Source: an uncultured Granulicella sp. (GTDB lineage Bacteria > Acidobacteriota > Terriglobia > Terriglobales > Acidobacteriaceae). Taken from it: a DNA stretch of 64,000 bases. Below the pieces are notes generated by a model, which saw only the letters and a program-made list of their open reading frames with translations, was not told the DNA's origin and did no database searches. The stretch spans positions 30,272 through 94,271 of the forward strand of contig CAIZFH010000229.1 in assembly GCA_903932155.1 (NCBI GenBank). The letters are read 5' to 3'. Below are positions 26,694-35,691 of the stretch, in pieces (position 1 is the stretch's first letter; each line of letters starts with the position of its first letter). A program made the position numbers and the translations under genes.

Positions 26694-29090
26694 CTATGGG
26701 GATGCCGGCGCTGGAGTTGCGCTGGCGAATTTGGAACTCTCGTCTAACTCAAGGCGCAGGTAGTCCCAGACGACTCCGCTTTGCAGGTCGCCGGCGGGCA
26801 CGGTGAAGGTCATCTGATTGACACCAGGCTTGAGTAGGGCGGCATCGAACTTGAGTGTGCGCTGCTGCCATAGACCCTTGTCGGTGTTGTAGCGGATGGC
26901 GTCGGTATTGATGAGGCGGGCGTTGAGGGGATCGCTGCCGTCGCCGACAGATCCGGCGTTTTTGCCATTGACGGCTACGGTGAGGCCTCCGCGCATACTG
27001 TTGGCACCAGCCAGGGCAACACGCAGGGCAGCGGTACCTTGCCCCTGTTTCGGCAGGTTGAATTGGATGGTCCAAACGGTCTGGCTTCCGCTGCCATATA
27101 TCTTCCATGGGCCGGACTGGTCGGTCTGCGGATACTGCGTCAGCGACTCAGCTTTCAGCCAGCCAAAGCGCTGGTTGGCGGGGTCCTTGGCCTCAGGGTT
27201 CACGAAAGACAGATTGGTGGCGTGGGGTACCTCCTCAAAGAACCAGTCCTTGTGCCAGTTACTTTTTCCGACCGTGTAGGTGAGGTCGTTGGGGAACAAC
27301 AGAGCGTAGCGCATGTTCCATCCCCATAGCCAGTAGTTATCGCCGTCGCCTTTGAAAAACTCGTCGGCAGCGCGGTCAGGGTAGCCGATCTCCCAAATCT
27401 GCCGGCCATAGCGGACGGGCTTCCATACCAGCTTGCCCAGATCCACCGTCTTACCTGGCTGGACGGTGATGTTGGCCTGCGCGAAGTCGCCGAGCACTCC
27501 ATCGGCGGTGGCGTGCAACGTGTAATTGCCGGGACGAACCTTGGTGATAGTGAATTTTCCGTCCCCGGTTCCATCGTTGAAGAATTGGTAGTACTTGGCT
27601 TCATGAATCCAACTGCCGGCGTCGGCAGCCGGAGCGAAGTTGCCAAAGCCTCCTCCTCCACGTCCACCTGGAGCTACGCTAGGTGCGGCGCCGGATCCTG
27701 CACCTGGCGCAGTGCCGGGCGCTGATACAACTCCCGCAAGCACAGCCGGTCGCGCAGGCCTAACCATGGTGGACGGATCGGCATCGGGATGGGTGAGGCC
27801 GATGGTGAGGTGAGGGAGCTTGGTCGATGCACCTTTCGGCGCCAGTGGGTCCTTGAGTACGATTTGCCCGGTAACGGTGCCGCGCTGCGCGAGGGGCGTG
27901 TAATCCACACCCTTGACCCAGTCGAAGGGCCATTTGGTGTTCTGCTTTTTGGCCTGCGCGAGGGCATCCTGCCACAGGGCGTTCGCGTTCGCAGTCCAGC
28001 TTGATGGCACTGTTGGATTCCCCGCAGTCGCCGCCAGCGTATCCAGCTCAGCCTTCGTGGTGGGTTTGGGGGCGTCGAGAGAGTTGACGTAGACAAAGAT
28101 GGGGCCGATGACCTTGGTCCATTCTTCGCCGGCGGCAATATTTGTCCGTGTGCCGTCGTAATGGCCACTGTGCCAGTAATCGAGGATGATGGGCGTCGGG
28201 TTTCCGTTGTCGCCGAAGTGGGCATCCAGGTCGATCCTGGTAGGGCCGCCGCTGAGATACTCGATGGTGGGGTTAATAAACCAGATGCCAACATGCTCCG
28301 TGGTGCTGGACCACCCGTATGCGGGCGTTCTGTATTGCATGCCGGAGTAGCTGTACTTATGTTCGACAGAGTTCTTGTAGACGCCCTTGGACATAATGCG
28401 CTGCTCTTTGGCATGGACGACCACACCCATGCCCCAGTCGGTCGGGGCGGCCTCGAGCATGTTGCGGTCCTTGTCGACGCTGATCCAGTCGAAGGTGCGG
28501 TCGATGCCGTCGATGAAACGGTCCTCTGCCCCTGTACCAGCTGCGGGATAAGAGGCCGGATGATTAAAGATCGAGTAGGTATAGATGCCGCTTTCGCCAC
28601 GGCCGAGGGAATACCGCAGTTCCACATCGCAAAGCGTACCGCCGCCGGGCGCCCCTGCCGTGAACATGAATGTACCGCCGCCGACGCCCTTGATGGAGAC
28701 CTCTGCGCGCTCGCCGCTGTTGGTTGATGGGTCGATGGTAACCGTATTGGTCACCGAGGGCGCGCCCATGGGGGTATGTTCCCATACTCCACGGCTGCCG
28801 GTATTGAAGCCTCGATAGACAAGGCCCAGTAATGACCCGCTGTTTTTACTGACCGTCACCTTGACGATGCCATTGTCCATGGTCCACGAGTTGCCGTTGT
28901 CGACAAGCGTGACGAGCGAATTGGTTTTTGGCACATCCGCAAGCGGCGTGAATGGGGCTGCCACGCCAATGGGAGCAGGAGGTTGGATCACTGGAGCAGC
29001 TGACTGGGCCACGCATAACGGAGTCACGATCAGTGAAATGGATGCGAACGCAAGGAAGCACAACGGGCGGGCAGAACGAATCATCAACAT
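26694..29090 (-). CDS. Rhamnogalacturonan endolyase, polysaccharide lyase family 4
   Basis: Cleaves the rhamnose-galacturonate backbone of rhamnogalacturonan I by beta-elimination, giving 4,5-unsaturated uronate ends that KdgF can process. About 798 residues. A Sec leader (SARPLCFLAFASISLIVTPLCVAQ) is followed by the catalytic beta-sandwich (WTMDNGIVKVTV; DYWHSGHYDGT), a fibronectin-like domain II (GNYTLHATADGVLGDF) and the carbohydrate-binding domain III (IWEIGYPDRAADEFFKGDG, typical for PL4). A Gly/Pro/Ala linker (AAPSVAPGGRGGGGFGNF) is inserted before domain II. ATG 29090 gives the best leader; an upstream frame to 29138 is less likely. Second gene of the GH42-PL4-GH28 run. Confidence 0.88.
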   Translation of the reverse strand: MLMIRSARPLCFLAFASISLIVTPLCVAQSAAPVIQPPAPIGVAAPFTPLADVPKTNSLVTLVDNGNSWTMDNGIVKVTVSKNSGSLLGLVYRGFNTGSRGVWEHTPMGAPSVTNTVTIDPSTNSGERAEVSIKGVGGGTFMFTAGAPGGGTLCDVELRYSLGRGESGIYTYSIFNHPASYPAAGTGAEDRFIDGIDRTFDWISVDKDRNMLEAAPTDWGMGVVVHAKEQRIMSKGVYKNSVEHKYSYSGMQYRTPAYGWSSTTEHVGIWFINPTIEYLSGGPTRIDLDAHFGDNGNPTPIILDYWHSGHYDGTRTNIAAGEEWTKVIGPIFVYVNSLDAPKPTTKAELDTLAATAGNPTVPSSWTANANALWQDALAQAKKQNTKWPFDWVKGVDYTPLAQRGTVTGQIVLKDPLAPKGASTKLPHLTIGLTHPDADPSTMVRPARPAVLAGVVSAPGTAPGAGSGAAPSVAPGGRGGGGFGNFAPAADAGSWIHEAKYYQFFNDGTGDGKFTITKVRPGNYTLHATADGVLGDFAQANITVQPGKTVDLGKLVWKPVRYGRQIWEIGYPDRAADEFFKGDGDNYWLWGWNMRYALLFPNDLTYTVGKSNWHKDWFFEEVPHATNLSFVNPEAKDPANQRFGWLKAESLTQYPQTDQSGPWKIYGSGSQTVWTIQFNLPKQGQGTAALRVALAGANSMRGGLTVAVNGKNAGSVGDGSDPLNARLINTDAIRYNTDKGLWQQRTLKFDAALLKPGVNQMTFTVPAGDLQSGVVWDYLRLELDESSKFASATPAPASP

Positions 29091-29156
29091 GGAAGACCCC
29101 AGGTATGTGAGACGGCGTGGCCGTGCGCAAAGACGCAATCGCCGGCGAGGCGGGAC

Positions 29157-31391
29157 TTATCGCAACATTGCAACCACGGCATCGCGGGGTGGGACGTTCA
29201 TGGTGAACTTGCGTCCAGTCTGCGTGATGTGCGACTGTCCCCAGGCGTCGATCGCGGATTGAAATTCGCCGGTGGACGCAGCCAGCGTAATGGTCACCTG
29301 CTTCGCCTCCCGCGTCGGATTGGTCACCCATAGGTGGGTTCCACCCACTCCCTGATGCAGTCGCGCCTGCAATGTGGGGTCGTCGATGGCGACCTGCTGG
29401 GTCAGTCCGGCGAGTTTGAGAAAGCCGGCAAACAACTCCTTTGTTGCAGCGCCATGATGCAAGTAGTATCCCGCTCCGGGAAAGGAGCCGATGAGCAGGG
29501 TTCGCCCCTGGCCAAATGTATTCTCGACAGCGGCGGTGTTGCCATTGGAGTATTGGCCTGCCGCCTTGCCTCCATGCAGATCGTAGTCCTGGCGAAAGTA
29601 GCGGCCATAGATTTTGCTTCCCTTCACTTCAAGCATCAACTGTTCGGAGAGGTCCGGATCGAATTCGACAACCTTCTCGCGCGCGCCAAACAACTCATCG
29701 AGGCCGAAGTTCGGCTGGACCGTGCCAACATGGCCGTGATCGCCGAAGTAAGCCGGCAGCCCTTCGCAGATCAAGGTTCCACCATTCTGCACATATTTCT
29801 TCAGCCGGTCGGCGGTCTCGCGCTTCAACATAACGGGGTAGGAGAGATAGACGAGTTTGTACTCGTCGATATTCTCCAGAGCTACAAAATCCGCCAGGAT
29901 ATTCTGGTCGAAGAATGCCTGATACGCGCCTTTGGTCGATTGGGCATAGTACGCAGTATCCCCTTGCTGCACATAATTGAAGAGTTCGGACTCTGGAATG
30001 AAGAGCAGGCCAACATCGCCCTTCACTGGTTTGGACTGCCACACATCCGCGTGCGAGTTTGCCCACTTTGCCACGTTGCCCGCCATCTCTGCCCGCGGAG
30101 TGACGGAGCCATCCATGGCGAACGCGCCGAACGCGCCAAAGAGCGGCCCATCCAGCAACGGTCTCCATCGCGGATACAGGATGCCTCTGGCACCGCACGC
30201 GCAGGAGATGAGGTTCCAGATGCGCACATCCTCCGCGTCAGGCTGGCGGCCATCTTCCCGTGGCCGTCCAATCACCTGCGGCTGCATCCACAGTGGACCG
30301 GCCTCTGCCTCGGCGTGCCAGAACGGCTTGTCGCGCGCTCCTGCCCGCACAAGATCCATCGCCTGATATTGCAGCCACGGCGCATTACCGTGCCGCGACG
30401 CCACCCACGTCAAACCCCACACGTCCATCATCGCGGCAGAGCGCCATTCGTTGTGCGCGGAGGAGGGCAGCGTCTCCAGCGTGCCCGCAACTCCGTGCGC
30501 GCAGATCAAATGGTGCGGATCGAGCCTGCGAAATAGATCGACGCGCCACTTCAGCATGCGAAACGCGTCGTCGATGCGAAACTGCAACCAGTCCAGGCCC
30601 TCCGCATATCCGCCCAGGTTCTCGGGTGGTTCCACCTGGTCCCACGTCTCGTAGCTGTAGCGTCCCCACGCCTTGCCCAGAGCTTGCAGCGATCCATAAC
30701 GCGTACGCAACCACTCGCGCAGCCTCTGTTTGCTGCCTTCGCAGTAGCAGTTCATCTTCCTCGCGCCGCCACCGGCGTAGGTGTTCTCGTTCCACAGATC
30801 GTAGCCAAGCAGCGCAGGATGGTTTCTATAGCGCAGGACCAACGCAGTCAGAAATCTTTCGGCTGCGGCCTGCGCCTCCGGATTATCCAGGCACAGACCG
30901 GGAAAGCCGCCGACCGCTGTGCTTTCGCCAATCTCGCTGTTCTGTACCGATCCATCGCTCGACTTATACCGCGCTGCTGCGTACCTGTGGAAGGCCCACT
31001 CGGGCGCATTGGTGGTGAACTCCCCGATGATCACTTTTAGTCCGTTCGCCGCGGCAAGATCCATCATGCGGTCGTAGTCGGCCCAGTCGAACTTTCCAGG
31101 AGCCACCTCGATTGCGCCCCACAGGAACCAGTGGCGCATGGTATTCATGCCAACGCGCGCCGCCGTCTGGTGGTCTCGCGCCCAATCTTCAGCAGGCGGA
31201 TTCGATTTGCGGAAGTACACCGCGCCGTAGGGAAATACGGACCCCATGGCAACTTCCTTCGACTGCTGCAGCTGCTGCGCGAGCGCGTCTGCGTTGACCT
31301 CCATAGCCGGCAATCCGACTGCGGCGGATGCGCTTAAGAGGGCTGCCGTCCGCACAAACTCTCTGCGTGTAACTTCCAGGTCACCCTTCAT
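29157..31391 (-). CDS. Exported GH42 beta-galactosidase
   Basis: Removes terminal beta-galactose, probably from galactan side chains of pectin. 744 residues with a Tat leader (VTRREFVRTAALLSASAAVGLP). The GH42 barrel shows PPAEDWARDHQTAARVGMNTMRHWFLW-type N-terminal strand, acid/base Glu202 in DLWNENTY, the CYCEGS cysteine segment of the family, and nucleophile probably Glu361 in WHAEAEAGP (canonical form E-x-x-P-G). A trimerisation Rossmann-like domain (DVGLLFIPESELFNYVQQG) and a C-terminal beta domain follow. GGAAGGG lies before the ATG. It is the head of the minus-strand series and is divergent from the GH28-OmpA gene. Confidence 0.85.
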   Translation of the reverse strand: MKGDLEVTRREFVRTAALLSASAAVGLPAMEVNADALAQQLQQSKEVAMGSVFPYGAVYFRKSNPPAEDWARDHQTAARVGMNTMRHWFLWGAIEVAPGKFDWADYDRMMDLAAANGLKVIIGEFTTNAPEWAFHRYAAARYKSSDGSVQNSEIGESTAVGGFPGLCLDNPEAQAAAERFLTALVLRYRNHPALLGYDLWNENTYAGGGARKMNCYCEGSKQRLREWLRTRYGSLQALGKAWGRYSYETWDQVEPPENLGGYAEGLDWLQFRIDDAFRMLKWRVDLFRRLDPHHLICAHGVAGTLETLPSSAHNEWRSAAMMDVWGLTWVASRHGNAPWLQYQAMDLVRAGARDKPFWHAEAEAGPLWMQPQVIGRPREDGRQPDAEDVRIWNLISCACGARGILYPRWRPLLDGPLFGAFGAFAMDGSVTPRAEMAGNVAKWANSHADVWQSKPVKGDVGLLFIPESELFNYVQQGDTAYYAQSTKGAYQAFFDQNILADFVALENIDEYKLVYLSYPVMLKRETADRLKKYVQNGGTLICEGLPAYFGDHGHVGTVQPNFGLDELFGAREKVVEFDPDLSEQLMLEVKGSKIYGRYFRQDYDLHGGKAAGQYSNGNTAAVENTFGQGRTLLIGSFPGAGYYLHHGAATKELFAGFLKLAGLTQQVAIDDPTLQARLHQGVGGTHLWVTNPTREAKQVTITLAASTGEFQSAIDAWGQSHITQTGRKFTMNVPPRDAVVAMLR

Positions 31392-31463
31392 CGCTTTTCC
31401 CTTCCTCGATCAAGAACTGCTTCCGCGGTCTGCAACGGAACTACGCATGGGGCAGTATAGAGG

Positions 31464-31474
31464 GTATTCAATAC
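31464..31474. promoter_or_regulatory. Short palindrome in the divergent GH42/GH28 promoter region
   Basis: GTATTCAATAC is an 11-base palindrome in the 176-base gap between two divergent pectinase genes. The gap holds no other gene. A dyad here could be bound by a regulator, but the length is near what chance gives. Confidence 0.25.
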
Positions 31475-31567
31475 AGGGCGATACAGCGGTTTATTTCAGC
31501 GTGTATGCTGGGGCACGATGTCAATGCGCCTCCTGCAATTGCAGTGAGGAAGACGGAGGACAACACG

Positions 31568-33607
31568 ATGGCGAAGCAGAGGATTTTGTGCTTGGTGGCC
31601 GTTTCACTGCTCTTGTGCGGATGGTGCGGAGATGGGATAGCGCAAGCTCCGCCAGCAAGCAGCAAGTCCGTGTTCAACATTCTGGATTATGGCGCTCACA
31701 GGGATGGCTCGGCGAGTTCCACCGAGGCGTTTCGCAGGGCCATTGCAGCGGCTCAAAAGGTGGGCGGAGGCACGGTATATGTGCCTGCCGGCAAGTACAC
31801 AACCGGACCGATCCAGATGGTGAGCAATCTGACGCTCGACTTCGACGCAGGCTCGATCGTGCACTTTCCGGCGACTATTCTTCCACTCACTCCGGGGCGG
31901 CAACAGGGAGTCGAGACGCCAACGCCCATCCCGCTGATTGGCGGGCATGATCTGGAGAATGTAGCTGTAATTGGCCGGGGCATATTGACGACCAACAATC
32001 TGGACTGGATGCGTTTGCACTCGCGCGCGCTGCGCTCGGTGAACGACGCAGGCAGCGCCAACGGAGCGAATTGGGAGCGTTTGCTGACGGACCTGGAGGC
32101 ACAGAAGCCAATCTCGCCGGATGAGTATCAGGCGGCGGCTTCAGAGTTGCGGCCATCGTTCATACGGTTCAAGGATAGCAAGAACATACGTATCGACGGG
32201 CTGCGCTTCATTGGATCGTCGATGTGGACGATGCATCTGCTGTACAGCGAAAATGCGGTGGTGCAGAACCTGGTGATCGAGGCGTATCCCGGGGTCCATG
32301 CCGATGGCATCGTGATCGATTCCAGCCGCTTCGTCCGGCTGGAAAATGATTACATCGACGCCGGCGATGATGGGCTGGTGATCAAGTCCGGCAAGGACCG
32401 CGACGGATTGCGGGTGAACCGTCCGACGGAGAACGTGACCATCACGAACTGCACGGTGCATCATGCGCAGTCGGCGCTGGCGATTGGCAGCGAGACCTCG
32501 GGCGGCGTGCGCAATGTGGTGGCAAGCAACATTACGGCAATTGATACGGTGAACGGAATCCACATGAAGAGCCGTCGCGGACGAGGCGGTGTGGTGGAGA
32601 ACATACGTTTCGATAACTGGACGATGGAGAACGTGGGCTCGGCCATTACCATATCGGATGCGGGCTACCAGATGGAGGGCGAAGCGCCCGATCCCGGCAC
32701 CGGCGCTGTGTCTCCGCGAACGCCCATCTACCGCGATATCGCGGTAAGCCACATAACGATCAATGGGGCAGGGGGTCTGATCGACGTCAGCGGGCTCGAG
32801 GAGATGCCGCTGACCGGCGTGCGGATCAGCGATGTGGTCGGGACTGGACGCCGGGGCTTGGTCGGCTCCTACACGAACGATCTGGAGTTGCATAATGTGC
32901 AGCTCAATGTGGAGTCGGGGCCTGCCTTCCGCATGACGCATTCCACCAACCTCGAGTTGGACGATGTGAGCACGCGCAAACCGATTCAGGGCACGCCGGT
33001 GATTCGACTGGAGGAGACGCCGGGAGCGGTGGTTCGCAACAGCAGGGCCTATCCAGGAACGAGCGTATTTTTGTCGACGCCAGAGGGAGAACTCAACAGC
33101 ATCGTGTTCCAGTCGAACATGATGGCCAACGCCGCAACGCCAACCGCAGCAGGGACGCTATCGAGCCGCGCCATTACGACTGCCAGGACAAGAGATGCCT
33201 GCCTGGTGCAGTTCGATATCGATCTCAAACATCCGACAGAAGTTGGCAACGAGGCAATCACGTGCCTGAATATCATCGCTGCGGACCTGAAGCGCAGCCC
33301 CAGCGCGGCGCTGGCGCTGATAGGCAATGACGGAATGCGCAAATTGGGAGCGGAGTCCTCAATCGTCAGCGCGGAGGATGCTGCGCAGCGTGCGCGCAAC
33401 AGCCGAGATTACCTGGTCAAGGAGAAGGGCATCGATCCCGCCCGGGTTCAGCTGTATGTTGGCGAGCCGAAGATAGCAGGCCCTGAGGATATCGACCGCG
33501 AGGAAGCGCAGATGGTTGCTGGAACCGTATTCGAAGGAAATGTGGAGACAGTTCTGGTTCCACAGGGCGCGGAGTTGAAGTACCAGGGCCTGACTGCGAT
33601 CAAGTAG
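31568..33607 (+). CDS. GH28-like pectinase fused to an OmpA-like C-terminal domain
   Basis: About 679 residues. The Sec leader is AKQRILCLVAVSLLLCGWCGDGIAQ. The helix domain has FNILDYGAHRDGSASSTEAFRRAI, VHADGIVIDSSR, DAGDDGLVIKSGKD and HHAQSALAIGSETSGGVRN, matching GH28 with the metal-free Asp triad and the GS-type turn in place of GHG. The last 120-130 residues resemble acidobacterial OmpA-like modules: LNIIAADLKRSPSAALALIG, then AAQRARNSRDYLVKEKGIDPARV, and an ending of the type ETVLVPQGAELKYQGLT. This suggests cell-wall or envelope attachment of the enzyme. ATG 31568 has GGAGGA eight bases upstream. Confidence 0.8.
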   Translation: MAKQRILCLVAVSLLLCGWCGDGIAQAPPASSKSVFNILDYGAHRDGSASSTEAFRRAIAAAQKVGGGTVYVPAGKYTTGPIQMVSNLTLDFDAGSIVHFPATILPLTPGRQQGVETPTPIPLIGGHDLENVAVIGRGILTTNNLDWMRLHSRALRSVNDAGSANGANWERLLTDLEAQKPISPDEYQAAASELRPSFIRFKDSKNIRIDGLRFIGSSMWTMHLLYSENAVVQNLVIEAYPGVHADGIVIDSSRFVRLENDYIDAGDDGLVIKSGKDRDGLRVNRPTENVTITNCTVHHAQSALAIGSETSGGVRNVVASNITAIDTVNGIHMKSRRGRGGVVENIRFDNWTMENVGSAITISDAGYQMEGEAPDPGTGAVSPRTPIYRDIAVSHITINGAGGLIDVSGLEEMPLTGVRISDVVGTGRRGLVGSYTNDLELHNVQLNVESGPAFRMTHSTNLELDDVSTRKPIQGTPVIRLEETPGAVVRNSRAYPGTSVFLSTPEGELNSIVFQSNMMANAATPTAAGTLSSRAITTARTRDACLVQFDIDLKHPTEVGNEAITCLNIIAADLKRSPSAALALIGNDGMRKLGAESSIVSAEDAAQRARNSRDYLVKEKGIDPARVQLYVGEPKIAGPEDIDREEAQMVAGTVFEGNVETVLVPQGAELKYQGLTAIK

Positions 33608-33660
33608 ACCAGGGCCGCGTGAACGGATGCGAACGACGCGGCGGCTACAGAGAAGGACAT

Positions 33661-34221
33661 ATGATGACGAGCAAACGTAATTTGAAGTTACTGGCTGCGG
33701 TGCTGGCAACCGCCAGTATGTTGTGCGCACAGGAGACTCGCACAACGGTTCCGAACCCATCCTCCAACCCGCAGGATGACAGCAAGCTGAACAGCAGCGT
33801 GGTTCCGGATGCTTATGCGCTGACGGGACACTTCGACAGGATTGTCGTGATCCGGCTGAAGTACAAGGCAAACCTGCTGGATGGCATGAACAAGATCATT
33901 AAGGAGCAGCACATCCAGAATGGCGTGATCCTTTCGGCGGTGGGATCGTTGCGCGGATACGAGATCCACACCGTATCGAACCGCGAGATGCCCAGTCAGA
34001 ACACCTATGTGAAGAACCCCACACAACCGGTGGACCTGGTGAGCATGAATGGATATGTCATCAATGGCCGTATCCACGCGCATATGACGATCGCAACGCC
34101 GGACAGGGTGATTGCCGGTCATGTGGAGCAAGGCAACGAGGTGTTCACCTTCGCGGTGGTCACCATCGGTGTTATGAACGGCACCAACCTCGACAAGATC
34201 GATGACAAGACATATCGCTGA
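33661..34221 (+). CDS. Secreted DUF296 (PPC/PCC domain) protein
   Basis: 186 residues. The N-terminus KRNLKLLAAVLATASMLCAQ is a Sec signal. The rest is a PPC domain: VIRLKYKANLLDGMNKIIKE, GVILSAVGSLRGYEI, NGYVINGRIHAHMTIATPD and VIAGHVEQGNEVFTFAVVTIG. In most bacteria this domain is cytoplasmic, and in plants it accompanies AT-hooks, so export is unusual. The HAHM histidines could bind metal. GAAGGA precedes ATG 33661. It follows the GH28-OmpA gene by 53 bases and precedes the MFS gene by 44. Its last 70 bases are duplicated at 35576-35648. Function unknown. Confidence 0.82.
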   Translation: MMTSKRNLKLLAAVLATASMLCAQETRTTVPNPSSNPQDDSKLNSSVVPDAYALTGHFDRIVVIRLKYKANLLDGMNKIIKEQHIQNGVILSAVGSLRGYEIHTVSNREMPSQNTYVKNPTQPVDLVSMNGYVINGRIHAHMTIATPDRVIAGHVEQGNEVFTFAVVTIGVMNGTNLDKIDDKTYR

Positions 34222-34265
34222 GCAGATACATCCGGGTATTGCCCGAATCTGATGTGCGAGGCCCC

Positions 34266-35528
34266 ATGGCGGAAAGTCCTCAAGTCAAGGCAAGAATGTC
34301 GAGACGGGAATGGATACTGGTTCTCCTGCTGGTGGTCTCGGTCGTCATCAATTACATCGACCGCAGCAATCTCTCGCTCGCCGTACCGCTCATCCAGAGG
34401 CAATTCGCTTTGTCCCCGATGCAGATTGGGTCGCTGCTCTCTGCATTCTTTTGGACCTACTCGCTGATGCAGCTCTCTGGCATTGCGGGGTGGGTATCGG
34501 ACCGATTTCCGGTGGGATGGGTCATGGTGGGCGGATACCTTCTGTGGTCGGGTGCCACCCTGGTCACAGGGCTGGTCACAAGCTTCTCCACTCTCTACCT
34601 GGCGCGACTGTTACTCGGCGTGGGCGAATCGGTGGCGTATCCGTGCTACTCGCGCATCTTTGCCCAGCTTCCGCAACAGCATCGCGGACGAGCTAACGCG
34701 TTGATCGATGCGGGCACAAAACTGGGGCCAGCGACCGGGGCGTTTGTCGGCGGCCTCCTCCTGGTGCACTTCGGATGGAGGCTGCTCTTCGTCGTGCTGG
34801 GAGCCGGAGGCCTGCTGTGGCTTCTGCCCTGGGTACCGCTGATGCCGCGCGATGACCGTGCAGTTGAGGCCGTGAGTACGGCGGCGCTTCCATCCATCAT
34901 GAAGTTGCTGCAAGTGAAGAGTGCCTGGGGAACCTTCCTCGGTCATTTCTGTGGAAACTACTTCTTCTACTTCTTGCTTGCATGGCTTCCGAACTACCTG
35001 GTGGGAGAGCAGAAGATGTCGATTGCGTCAATGTCGAGACTGACATCTGCCGTCTTTCTTTTGATTGCGGCTTCTACGGTCACTGCCGGATGGCTCTCCG
35101 ACCGCTTGATTGCGGCGGGCGTCTCTGTGACGCGGGTCCGGCGGACAGCGGTGGTAGGTGGATTGGCTGTGGCCTCAAGCCTGCTTGCACTCGCATTCGT
35201 TCCTCGCAATCTAACTCTCTCCATCGCCGTCATGGCCGTCGCTTGCGTCGGATATGGGACCTTTGCCTCCAACCACTGGGCGATCAGCCAGACCCTGGCC
35301 GGCACTGCGATGGCTGGGCGATGGACCAGCGTGCAGAATGGCATCGCCAACCTCTCCGGTATTGTTGCCCCATGGGTCGCCGGCTGGATCGTGCAGATCA
35401 AAGGAAGTTCGCGCCTGGCGTTTGTCGTCACAGGAGGGGTAGCGCTAATAGGAGCGTTTCTCTGGGGCCTGCTTGTACGCCGTGTGGAGCCGGTGCAGTG
35501 GGATGCACCGAACTGCAGAGGGTGCTGA
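34266..35528 (+). CDS. MFS transporter, ACS (hexuronate-like) family
   Basis: Inner-membrane carrier of about 420 residues with 12 predicted helices. YIDRSNLSLAVPLIQRQFALSP, SGIAGWVSDRFPVGWVMVGGY, and RLLLGVGESVAYPCYSRIFAQLPQQHRGRANA are characteristic of the anion:cation symporter group that includes ExuT and galactarate carriers. Given its place between a pectinase, a DUF296 protein and kdgF, it probably imports galacturonate or unsaturated oligo-uronates. ATG 34266 has GAGG five bases upstream; an earlier ATG at 34239 is weaker. Confidence 0.88.
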   Translation: MAESPQVKARMSRREWILVLLLVVSVVINYIDRSNLSLAVPLIQRQFALSPMQIGSLLSAFFWTYSLMQLSGIAGWVSDRFPVGWVMVGGYLLWSGATLVTGLVTSFSTLYLARLLLGVGESVAYPCYSRIFAQLPQQHRGRANALIDAGTKLGPATGAFVGGLLLVHFGWRLLFVVLGAGGLLWLLPWVPLMPRDDRAVEAVSTAALPSIMKLLQVKSAWGTFLGHFCGNYFFYFLLAWLPNYLVGEQKMSIASMSRLTSAVFLLIAASTVTAGWLSDRLIAAGVSVTRVRRTAVVGGLAVASSLLALAFVPRNLTLSIAVMAVACVGYGTFASNHWAISQTLAGTAMAGRWTSVQNGIANLSGIVAPWVAGWIVQIKGSSRLAFVVTGGVALIGAFLWGLLVRRVEPVQWDAPNCRGC

Positions 35529-35575
35529 AAAAGGCTTGATTGCCGGCCATGGGAAGGAAGGGATAGGATGTCCCG

Positions 35576-35648
35576 CTTTGCGGCGGTCACCATCGGCGTT
35601 ATGAACGGCGCGAACCTGGATAAAATTGACGACAAGACATATCGCTGA
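35576..35648 (+). pseudogene. Duplicated 3' end of the DUF296 gene
   Basis: These 73 bases encode FAAVTIGVMNGANLDKIDDK plus TYR and a stop, almost identical to the end of the DUF296 gene at 34149-34221. Similarity continues past the stop (GAGCA..CATCCG..TTGCCCG). The rest of the gene is missing. The two copies bracket the MFS gene, suggesting an old tandem duplication of DUF296-MFS followed by deletion. Confidence 0.85.
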
Positions 35649-35691
35649 GCAACTGCATCCGCCCTTGCCCGCCAAACCAGTAGGAGGATTC

